NCBI RefSeq assembly: GCF_024139115.2
Contig: NC_085140.1
Location: forward strand, 27,931,956-27,995,955
Origin: Armigeres subalbatus
Taxonomy: Eukaryota > Arthropoda > Insecta > Diptera > Culicidae
DNA length: 64,000 nt
Reading direction: 5' to 3'
In this document: one piece after another, positions 55,352-64,000 of the stretch
Numbering within the stretch: the first letter of the stretch is position 1
Layout: every line of letters begins with the position of its first letter
Translations under genes and position numbers: made by a program
The notes under the pieces: model-generated
The model's input: only the letters and a program-made list of their open reading frames with translations
The model's database searches: none
What the model was told of the DNA's origin: nothing

Positions 55352-56167
55352 TTAAGGTGATTAAAGAATGAAGCCAGAAATCGGCCATTTTGTAAACCAC
55401 GTGCTTTTCCAATATGTTTTTCAAGAGCACGAGATGAAAGAACAGTAACGCGTATGGGTCTGAAATAATGGTATATCGTTTGCTTAGTTATGCTGAACAA
55501 TCATAATTTGAGTTTCGGCACTGTACGAAAACTATTACGCCAGATTTGGGGGTTTTGGAAATGTATGTAGATAAACGTGTGGTGAATTTGAAATTCACCA
55601 CGGGCTTCATTCTATAATCACCTTAAGGTGATTATAGAATGAAGCCCGTGGTGAATTTTAAATTCACCACACGTTTATCTACATACATTTCCAAAACCCC
55701 AAATCTGGCGTAATAGTTTTCGTACAGTGCCGAAACTCAAATTATGATTGTTCAGCATAACTAAGCAAACGATAAATACCATTATTTCAGACCCATACGC
55801 GTTACTGTTCTTTCATCTCGTGCTCTTGAAAAACATATTGGAAAAGCACGTGGTTTACAAAATGGCCGATTTCTGGCTTCATTCTTTAATCACCTTAAGG
55901 TGATTATACAATCAAGCCATGTGGTGAGTTTTAAATTCACCACACGCTTTCCTACTCCTATTATCAAAAGTTCAAATCTAGCGTAATAATTTTCGTACAA
56001 TGCTGAAATTCAAGTCGATTGTTTAGCATAAGTAAGCAAATGATCTACGGATGTTTTATCCCCATGGGCATTGTGGTTCTCTCAATTCGTGCTCTTGAAA
56101 AATCACTAGAAAAAGCACGTGGTTTCCAAGATGGCCGATTTGTGGCTTTGTTGTATAACCACCTTAA
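55352..56167. mobile_element. Chain of three MITE units joined at TTAA sites
   Basis: TTAA stands at 55352-55355, 55623-55626, 55895-55898 and 56164-56167. The units between (55356-55622, 55627-55894, 55899-56163) are about 267 bp and share GGTGATTATA...AATCACC termini and the motif AAGCACGTGGTTT. Unit 1 is inverted relative to unit 2, making a near-perfect palindrome of 547 bp; unit 3 is more diverged and in the same orientation as unit 2. TTAA target use points to piggyBac-type transposition (inference). Confidence 0.85.
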
Positions 56168-56829
56168 AGAATTAGTCCAAACCTGTCCAAACCGGGCCAC
56201 AACCGGTCGGCATTTCCGGACGAGTTCAATCGTACATTTTGCTTATAAAAACAGTTCATCTCGAGATTGATTCCTACAAAGAGGATGCTGCTATACATTT
56301 TCGCCTGAAATTTATAAATAATAACCATTATATATGTACTTATTTGAAGAAAATCGATAGTTGAATCTTACCTTAGGTGCTGCTGAAAAAATGAAAAATG
56401 AACACGCTTTCACCTCAGAGCGTAATCTCACACTGCACCGAACATACACGGACAGATAAATCAACCCAAACTTTGAGTTCAATATACGCACTATTGAGAA
56501 TATCGCAGAGAAAATTTACCCAAATTTGGGTAGTTTTCCCTTTCTTTCCCATGATTGCTATCAAAACTAGAGCAAGATGCAAACACCTCACCGAGGTTGC
56601 TCAGCCCAATAACCCAAATTTGAGTAAATTCAATATTCTCTATTTTGGGTTGATCAAGGTCCGCTTTGGATAAATTAAACTCAGCTTTGGGTAAATTGTT
56701 TACATGGGATTAAAGGCAATCTACCTAGCGCCAGAAAAGTCATTTTACTCAAATTTGGGTTATTGGCCCAAACCACGGTTTCGAGTGCAAACAACTCACT
56801 TTTAGGTAGTTTTGGTTTTCAGTGTACTT

Positions 56830-56975
56830 AAAGACTGCTTGCTGACGTTTGATCTCCTTTCTCTTGTACGCGCACAAAATAGATAGGCTTCGGAAGCGTT
56901 TCCCGATGAAAACAAATCCTATCCCCTTCGTGCGCGTGCAAGAGAAAGATGATTAACGTCAGCAAGCCTTATGTG
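56830..56975. mobile_element. Palindromic MITE
   Basis: CTTGCTGACGTTTGATCTCC at the left mirrors AACGTCAGCAAG at the right, with TCTCTTGTACGCGCAC/GTGCGCGTGCAAGAGA inside. Duplication not resolved. Confidence 0.6.
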
Positions 56976-56996
56976 TGAAACGATATAAATTTGAGT

Positions 56997-57173
56997 TATT
57001 CGCGAAGTCGAAGCAAATTCTGCTCTTCCCTCCTATGGGAAATCCCATTGCTATCTGTCAGAGTTTGAGTGAAACATGGCCGCCATCTCCTCCTCTCTGT
57101 TGCTCTACCGTAAAAACCCATAAAGAACTGTCATTGTTTGTGTGAAGAATTTTGCTTCGACTTCGCGAATAGC
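56997..57173. mobile_element. MITE, TATTCGCGAAGTCGAAGC termini
   Basis: TATTCGCGAAGTCGAAGCAAA starts it and TTTGCTTCGACTTCGCGAATA ends it, about 177 bp. Duplication not clear. Confidence 0.7.
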
Positions 57174-57677
57174 GCCTGACTTATAAACTTTATGTCTGCG
57201 CAAACATAATCAATATGAGTAAGACAAATAGCAGGTAACATGTATTTAATGATGATTATTATTTCAAACATAATAATAATGTTCACAAAACCATATAAAG
57301 ATTATAAGTGAAAGCCGAATAAAATGTAAGTTTGTAATTTTATTAGTGTGTAAATGTTTCCTTTTTAATTTCAAGTTTGATCAAACATGTGTTTTATATT
57401 TTTCGATTCACTTCCAGTGACTTGTCCACTTTGGATTGGGGAATTACATCTCCTGCCAGAGCGATGGTACACTTCATCGAAGAAAAACTTATGTAGAGCA
57501 CTGAGTCATCTTTAAATGATAATAAAACAATTTTAGAATTGTACGTTTTTTGTTGTTTATTATCCAATGGGGCTTCCTAAAGAGCTTTCTCTAATGTCTA
57601 GTTCAAACTTTAAAACCAGTGCATTTTTATTTATCCTCTTTTGAATTGCTGGAAATACAGCAAAAATCATCTACTTA
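57174..57677. other. AT-rich intergenic stretch, no gene seen
   Basis: No ORF, RNA gene or repeat terminus is supported. Confidence 0.4.
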
Positions 57678-57843
57678 GGGTTCATTCACAAATTACATAA
57701 CGCTAAAATAGACAATTTTCAACCCCCACCCACCCCCTCGTAACGTGTTTTGTATGGAAGGGTTCTAAAATTTGTATCGGCCGTAACGCTCGGACAGACT
57801 CCCTCCCACCCCCTAAAGCGTTATGTAATTTGTGAATGGGCCC
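57678..57843. mobile_element. Harbinger-type MITE, 166 bp, TTA duplication
   Basis: GGGTTCATTCACAAATTACA at the left and TGTAATTTGTGAATGGGCCC at the right; TTA at 57675-57677 and 57844-57846. Confidence 0.8.
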
Positions 57844-58337
57844 TTATCAATTACTGAAAATTCAGTAAACAAAACAAACCTTCGATTTTGCTGAACATAC
57901 TGTCACATCCATCGGGTCAGACAATGCTGGTTTATCAGCAATAATTTTTGCTGAAAAAAATGCTGGTTAAACAATAAACAGCACAAAAAAAAAACAGCAA
58001 AATTTTGCTGGTTTTCAGAAATAAAAAATTAGTGCATAATGGACGTTATATGTACATAAATGATCCAAGGAACCGACCATTATGCCTAACGTCCATTATG
58101 CCTTCATAGCATGGGCTGTTCTTTGGGTCATTTTATGCCTAACGTCCATTATGCCTAACGTACTTATGCCTAATGTAGGGGACTCATGTGAATGGTCGCC
58201 AATCAACGCACAAAAATACCACTAGAGACTCACTTTTCTTCCCTTCGCTATGGTCGATCTATGAAAATACCCTAAACAATATTCCTCGAGCTTCCAATAA
58301 CATTTTAGGGTGGCACAATAAGTGGAATACACTTTTG

Positions 58338-58450
58338 GGGTCGTTCAAAAATTACGTCCCAGGTTTGAGGGGGGGGGAGCGGAATTTTGTGACAGTTTGT
58401 GACAGGGGGAGGGAGGGGGGTTCGTCTTTTGTGACGTCCACCCTAAAAAA
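58338..58450. mobile_element. Partial G-rich MITE copy
   Basis: GGGTCGTTCAAAAATTACGTCC followed by poly(G) tracts and GTGACAGTTTGTGACA. The expected inverted right end is missing here, but a copy of it occurs at 61545-61562. Confidence 0.5.
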
Positions 58451-58859
58451 AAAATTAAAGTATGTTAGGGACAATTTGCATTTTAAAAACATAGGGTAGT
58501 GAGCTAATTCCCGTCGTAGTAGGTATTGCTTGGTTGTCAAATCTAATTTATACGGTATCCCAACTACTTACTCTAACTAAGTTGTATTTTAGAGTTCCTA
58601 GTTTTCATTGTGTACTATTAGCGCATTGAACAAATCATAGTTTATTGAGAATCGGCAATCAAAAACACCCTTCAAAATTTTTAAATTTGTCTTATGAAAA
58701 TCTGTTTACGTCCATGAGAATTTTCATTCGTCCAGTCTAAATTTCGATGGATTGCTGGCAAATAAATCTGTTGGTATTGGTGTGCGATTTCTACAAGTAC
58801 ACCAAATTAGTTTTTTATGCGGTATCATACCGTGTTAAATAAAAATAACATAAATTCAA

Positions 58860-60760
58860 TTAATATTGGCCTGTTCTGAATATGATATGTGTATATTGTG
58901 AAACATAGAACAGAATATGTGTATGGAGCATGTTCGCGGTTATCCAAGAAATCCCTGAAGTGGAGACATTCAGATCTTTACGCGTAACCAATGATCTTCA
59001 GGCTTGTTTTGCAAATGTAATGTACCCATTGTGGCACATATGATAGAATCTGCATATGGAAGATCTTCGCGGTTATCCAAGAAATCCCTGAAGTGAAGGC
59101 CTTCAGATCTACACTCGTAACCAATGTGAAGGCCATCACATCTACACGCGTAACCAATGATCTACAGGCCTGTTTTGTAAATGTAATGTACCCATTGTGG
59201 TACATATGATAGAATCTGCATACGGAAGATCTTCTTGGTTATCCAAGAAACCCCTGAAGTGAAGGTCATCAGGTCTACAGGCATAACCAATGATCTACAG
59301 GCCTGTTTTGTAAATGTAATGTACCCGTTGTGTTACACATGATAGAATCTGCATATGGAAGATCTTCGTGGTTATCCAAGAAATCCCTGAAGTGAAGGCC
59401 TTCAGATCTACACTCATAACCAATGATCTACAGGCCTGTTTTGTAAATGTAATGTACCCGTTGGGGTACACATGATAGAATCTGCATATGGAAGATCTTC
59501 GCGGTTATCCAAGAAATCCCTGAAGTGAAGGCCTTCAGATCTACACTCGTAACCAATGATCTACAGGCCTGTTTTATAAATGTAATGTACCCATTGTGGT
59601 ACATATGATAGAATCTGCATACGGAAGATCTTCTTGGTTATCCAAGAAATCCCTGAAGTGAAGGTCATCAAGTCTACAGGCATAGCCAATGATCTACAGG
59701 CCTGTTTTGTAAATCTAATGTACCCGTTGTGGTACATATGATAGAATCTGCATATGGAAGATCTTCGCGGTTATCCAAGAAATCCCTGAAGTGAAGGTCA
59801 TCAGGTCTACAGGCATAACCAATGATCTACAGGCCTGTTTTGTAAATGTTATGTACCCTTGTGGTACATATGATATAATGTGCGTATGGAAGATCTTCGC
59901 GGTTATCCAAGAAATCCCTGAAGTGAAGGTCATCAGGTCTACAGGCATAACCAATGATCTACAGGCCTGTTTTGTAAATGTAATGTACCCCTTGTGGTAC
60001 ATATGATATAATGTGCGTATGGAAGATCTTCACGGTTATCCAAGAAATCCCTGAAGTGAAGGTCATCAGGTCCACAGGCATAACCAATGATCTACAGGCC
60101 TGTTTTGTAAATGTTAGGTACCCGTTGTGGTACATATGATATAATGTGCGTATGGAAGATCTTCACATTTATCCAAGAGATCCCTGGAGTGAAGGCCTTC
60201 AGGTCGACACACGTAACCAATGATGTACAGGCCTGTTTTGTAAATGTAATGTACCCATTGTGGTACATATGATAGAATCTACTTATGGAATGTTTTGTTT
60301 TGTAAATGTAATGTACCCGTTGTGGTACATATGATCTGCATATGGAAGATCTTCACGGTTATCCAAGAGATCCTGTTGTGATACATATGATTTAATATGC
60401 GTATGGAAGATCTTCACGGTTATCCAAGAGATCCCTGAAGTGAAGGCCTTTAGATCTACACGCGTAACCAATGATCTACAGACTTGTTTTGTAAACGTAA
60501 TGTACCCATTGTGGTACATATGATAGAACCTGCGTATGGAATATCTTCATGGTTATCCAAGAAATACCAGAAGTGAAGCCCTTCAGGTCGACACGCGTAA
60601 CCAATGGTCTACAGAACTGTTTTGTAAATGTAATGTACCCATTGTGGTATATATGATAGAATTTGCATATGGAAGATCTTCACGGTTATCCAAGAAATAC
60701 CTGAAGTGGAGGCCTTAAGGTTTACACGCGTAACCAACCATCTAAAGGCCTGCTCTGAAT
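58860..60760 (+). repeat. Tandem array, about 133-bp period, about 14 units
   Basis: GGTTATCCAAGAAATCCCTG recurs about every 132-134 bp from 58937 to 60686, with a 166-bp step near 59150 and a half unit near 60350-60418. Each unit also contains ACAGGCCTGTTTTGTAAATG and a GTACATATGAT motif. Open frames across it simply follow the repeat. Confidence 0.9.
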
Positions 60761-60782
60761 ATGTAATGTACTCATTATTAAG

Positions 60783-61345
60783 AGAGCATGTACCATATTT
60801 GAAACCGGAAAATTGATCTTCAGTTCCACGTTAAGATCGAAAGGCCTTACTCCAGGAATTTTTTGAATGCCATGAACATATGCTGTGAACGCATTCTGTT
60901 CTTTGTACTACAGAGAGCTTGTACCATATTTGAAACCGGAAAATTGATCTTTAGTTACGCGTGTAGATCAAAAGGCCTTACTCCAGGGATTTCTTGGATG
61001 ACCAAGAACATATGCTGTGAACGCATTCTGTTCTTTGTACTACAGAGAGCATGTACCATATTTGAAACCGGATAACTAATCCATAGTTACGGGTGTAGAA
61101 CAAAAGGCCTTACTCCAGGGATTTCTTGGATGACCAAGAACATTTTTTTTTTTTTTTTGTGTCTTTATTAAGGAGACTTTCAGCCCGAGGCTGGCTCGTC
61201 TCCGCACCACCAAGAACATATGCAGTGAACGCATTCTGTTCTTCGTACTACAGAGAGCATGTATAATATTTGAAACCCGAAAATTGATCTGTGGTTGCGC
61301 GAGTAGATCAAAAGGCCTTACTCCAGGGATTTCTTGGATGACCAT
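60783..61345 (-). repeat. Inverted relatives of the 133-bp array, about four units
   Basis: Read on the minus strand, the unit gives CCAAGAAATCCCTGGAGTAA, GGCCTTTTGATCTAC and ACGCGTAACT, matching the first half of the 58860-60760 unit. The second half (AGAGCATGTACCATATTTGA on the plus strand) is different. The two arrays form a large foldback. Confidence 0.75.
61143..61208 (-). mobile_element. Short 3' end of a LINE inserted in the inverted array
   Basis: A T run (61143-61160) is followed by the complement of a 3' UTR-like GGCTGAAAGTCTCCTTAATAAAGACAC. CCAAGAACAT occurs on both sides (61133-61143 and about 61207-61218), a target duplication. The insert is a strongly 5'-truncated copy of about 65 bp. 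Confidence 0.75.
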
Positions 61346-61999
61346 ATATTATATTCAAACTGTTAGTAAGGGACATAATTCACTATGCTATTGTAAAAGT
61401 AGTGTACGAAAAAGAAAAACTTAAATAATCACCAAAATAAAAATGACACATGTACGTACAGGAGGAGGGGGGGGGGACAATGATTTGTGACAGTTTGTGA
61501 CATGAGGGGGGAGGGGGGTTGAAAATGCCGAAAAACGATGGACGTAATTTTTGAACGATCCCTTTACAGCGTTACAAAACAGTTCCAACTAGAAGAAAGA
61601 AATGCGACCACTGATACCCTACGGCCACTGCAGGCTAAGAAGACATCTTAGATAGCAGAAAAGAATAAAAAACTAGACAAACTGGTACGTTCATATTTAG
61701 GAACTTTTTTCAAACAGGCGTAACTGTATTTCACCTTGAAATTTGAAACGATTCATACTCGCTCTATTCTCCATATTTCGTTCAACTTACTCTACTACCA
61801 GACAGATCAATCTATTCTTTCTGTTGGGTGCATTTGTTGACCAAAATAGTTTGAATAAAGAGCACAAACGTCATTCCAAAAATCAAGATAAAAATTTGAA
61901 AAAAGTTCCTAGATATATTCCAGGTGCTTGGCATATTTTTTCTTACATTCGGGCGAATGGATCTCGGGCGAGTGTCATTCGGGCGTTTGTGATAGAATC
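61346..61999. other. Unassigned, with a partial G-rich MITE at 61465-61565
   Basis: GTGACAGTTTGTGACATGAG and GGACGTAATTTTTGAACGAT match the G-rich MITE family of 58338. The rest has no gene. Confidence 0.4.
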
Positions 62000-62640
62000 T
62001 TTACCACAAAGTTCGGGAACTGCTTCCACTTTCTTCCACTTTTTCGCATCTGGTCTTCACAAAGTTCACACTTGGTCCGTTTTGTGCTAGCTTCCGGACC
62101 GAAATTAGCCCACTGTCCAGTTCCGGAACATACAGCACATCTTTCACGATCACTTCATTGACTTTTCCGCTACGATCGATGCTCTTCAACAGAGCTTTTC
62201 CTATTCCGGCGGATTTCACGGTGGACCCATCCGTCAAGGTAACATTCAGCTTTGCGCTTTCGTCATTCTCGCTAAAAAATTCCGGTTGCTGGTCATGTGG
62301 CTCGAGCAGCCACTATCCACATACCAGATTTTCTGTTGCCAGTTTCCCCCCACGCCGAAACAAACTTGGTGATCCTTCTTACACTAAACCTGAGCTCCTC
62401 CTCGCCGAAATTCCTGGTCCGATTCCTCGTACAAAGGGCCCTCACTCCGAAGTTTGTACGTCAACCTCTCTAGCACATGCGCCCGTACAAGTGGCCAGCC
62501 TCCGATGCTTATACGACGTCTCTCGATGCTCTACCGGCCAGCTTCTGTTTCGATCCGTAGCTCCTTCCGGACTCCTGCTGACCAGCCAGCAACCAACCGA
62601 ACATTCCGACCTCCTGATGAATTCTGTCCGGCGCTGAATC
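62000..62640 (-). pseudogene. Decayed Copia-type retrotransposon (gag knuckle to protease)
   Basis: The minus strand reads, near 62330, WYVDSGCSSHMTSN, the aspartic-protease active site of Copia elements (DSG). After a frame change, 62237-62001 gives TDGSTVKSAGIG and VKDVLYVPELDSGLISVRKL, the conserved stretch between protease and integrase. Upstream, 62480-62520 may be a degraded zinc knuckle. Frameshifts disable it; polymerase and LTRs are absent. Confidence 0.75.
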
Positions 62641-62641
62641 T

Positions 62642-63120
62642 GTGTCAAAAGGTCGAAGGTCAAAAGGTCGAAGGACAAAAGGTCGAAAGGACAAATGGTC
62701 GAAAGGTCGAAAGGACAAAAGGTCGAAAGAACAAAATGTCGAAAGGACACAAGGCCGAAAGGTCAAAAGGTCGAAAGGACAAAAGGTCGAAAGAACAAAA
62801 GGTCGAAAGGACAAAAGGCCGAAAAGACAAAAGGTCGAAAGGACAAAAGGTCGAAAGGACAAAAGGTCAAAAGCACAAAAGGTCGAAAGGACAAAAATTC
62901 TAAAGGATAAAAGGTCCAAAGAATAAAAGGTCGAAAGGACAAAAAGCCGAAAGGATAAAAGGTCGAAAACAAAAGGTCGAAAGAATAAAATGTAGAAAGG
63001 ACAAAATGTCGAAAAGACAAAAGGATAAGAGATAAATGTCGAAAGTCAAAAAATTGAAAGGACAAAAGGTCGTAATGAAAAAAGATCGAAGAAAAAGAGG
63101 GTTGGAAAAATAACAAAAGG
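62642..63120 (+). repeat. Minisatellite, GGTCGAAAGGACAAAA units of about 16 bp
   Basis: About 28 imperfect units of (A)AAAGGTCGAAAGGACA follow the Copia remnant and decay rightward. All frames stay open because 16-17-bp units cycle the frame; the lysine/arginine-rich products are artefacts. Confidence 0.9.
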
Positions 63121-63858
63121 TTGAATGAAAAACAGGTAAAAAAAATGTTTTGAAACCTGAACAATAAGAAAAAAAAATTAAATCTTCTCCAATGCAAATT
63201 TTGACAATTCCACACCCCTCGCAACTTTACAGCGTAACGTTTCTAATAATAAAAATAAATGTATTTTGTAAATTCGTGTATAGTAACTTAAAAACAAATT
63301 TTGTGAACAAAACGTATCATCTTTTGAGCACATAAAAATAATATTACTGTCATTAGAAGATGGTATGTTAAGCTAAAATTAATATATTTTGAATTATCAT
63401 TTTGATGAAAATGAGTGAAGATCTATTTTCATGAATAACAATTAAAGTTAATAAAGCCTAGCAATACTTTGATAAAAATAAAAATACCCTATGCTTTAAC
63501 AAAAGGAAGATTCTGGAATGAAATGTTTTCAAGTGTTGGTATTTCATATGCGGTATAAAAATGCGAAGCTCGAAAGAAAAGGTTATGAATAAAAGAAAGA
63601 GAAGAATCAACAATGAAAATTAGGTTAAACACAAATAAATATTAATGCGCGAAACTCGAATGACAAGCCTTTGATTAAAAGAAGGAAAAATTCAACAATA
63701 AAATATAATCAGGTGAAACACAAATAAATATAAATATGCGAATCTCAAAAGAACGGCCTATGACTAAAAGAAGGAAAAATTCAACAATGAAATATTATCA
63801 GGTAAAACATAAATGTGCAAAGGAATGGTTGATCAACACTCGACGTTTTGCCTAATTT
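63121..63858. other. AT-rich spacer between the two minisatellite blocks
   Basis: It holds three loose units containing AAAGAAGGAAAAATTCAACAATGAAAT (near 63600, 63680, 63775) and no gene. Confidence 0.5.
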
Positions 63859-64000
63859 TTTCGACCTTCGACCTTTTGTCCAACAACCGCTATTTCTATC
63901 TTTTGTCTTTCGACCTTTTCACTTTCGACCCTTTGTCCTTCGACCTTTTTACTTTCGACCTTTTGTCATTTGACGTTTTTACTTTCGACCTTTTAACTCA
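63859..64000 (-). repeat. Same minisatellite in the opposite orientation, running off the window
   Basis: TTCGACCTTTTGTCC-type units, the complement of the block at 62642-63120. Confidence 0.85.

Noticed and set aside
59715..60002. 95-residue minus ORF with repeated GYITFTKQACRSLV
   Set aside because: It is the 133-bp tandem unit read through; unit length and indels, not selection, keep it open.
58860..60760. CRISPR-like array
   Set aside because: Units are contiguous 133-bp repeats without unique spacers, in eukaryotic DNA.
62454..62926. Lysine/arginine-rich ORFs such as KGRKDKRSKGQK
   Set aside because: They are translations of the 16-bp minisatellite; all frames are open for the same reason.

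Overview
The window is insect nuclear DNA, most likely from an Aedes mosquito. Two conserved metazoan genes and one F-box/LRR gene, all with insect-style short introns (about 50-70 bp), lie in a very repeat-rich, AT-rich background. The repeats (RTE and Jockey non-LTR elements, BEL/Pao and Copia scraps, tRNA-derived SINEs, and many terminal-inverted-repeat elements with clear target duplications) fit an Aedes genome. The species call is inference.

All three supported host genes are on the minus strand. (1) 4413-6138: an F-box/leucine-rich-repeat protein in four exons. (2) 13707-15632: METTL3 (Ime4), the catalytic subunit of the mRNA m6A methyltransferase, complete in three exons. (3) 30041-32186: saxophone (sax), a type I BMP/TGF-beta receptor kinase. 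Seven exons are visible, from the cysteine-rich ectodomain to the stop, but the signal-peptide exon is not identified. Two weaker host-like candidates are a 110-residue secreted-type ORF (49202-49534, minus) and a cysteine-rich terminal-exon-like stretch (51292-51412, minus).

The rest is layered mobile DNA. 1-1140 is a satellite of about 188 bp period. 1322-2466 is a 5'-truncated RTE copy, nearly identical to the long copy at 37140-40550. 3060-4231 is a decayed RTE remnant split by a TA-flanked MITE. 6780-13545 is a non-LTR remnant split by a 6.4-kb hAT-type element with an exact 8-bp target duplication. 15922-17987 is a foldback element with about 400-bp inverted termini, internal tandem units and a scrap of reverse transcriptase at its centre. 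18021-24465 holds stacked TIR elements. 25060-27030 is a non-LTR remnant whose frame resumes across two MITEs. 27052-28400 is a nest of MITEs containing its own unoccupied sister site. 32500-36125 is a decayed BEL/Pao element carrying a hAT remnant and a pogo-like MITE. 40703-45820 is a Jockey-type ORF2 broken by at least four insertions. 50270-53110 is a 2.8-kb element with the same termini and 7-bp duplication size as a MITE at 27941. 55352-56167 is a chain of three MITE units joined at TTAA sites. 58920-61345 is a 133-bp tandem array followed by inverted relatives. 62000-64000 holds a Copia remnant and a minisatellite present in both orientations.

The host genes are not an operon and show no functional link. 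The main interest is that many insertions can be dated relative to each other: target duplications, resumed frames and one within-window empty site give direct evidence of element boundaries. The best candidates for undescribed elements are the 7-bp-duplication family (27941-28193 and 50270-53110), the TTAA-linked chain (55352-56167) and the foldback elements (15922-17987, 58920-61345).
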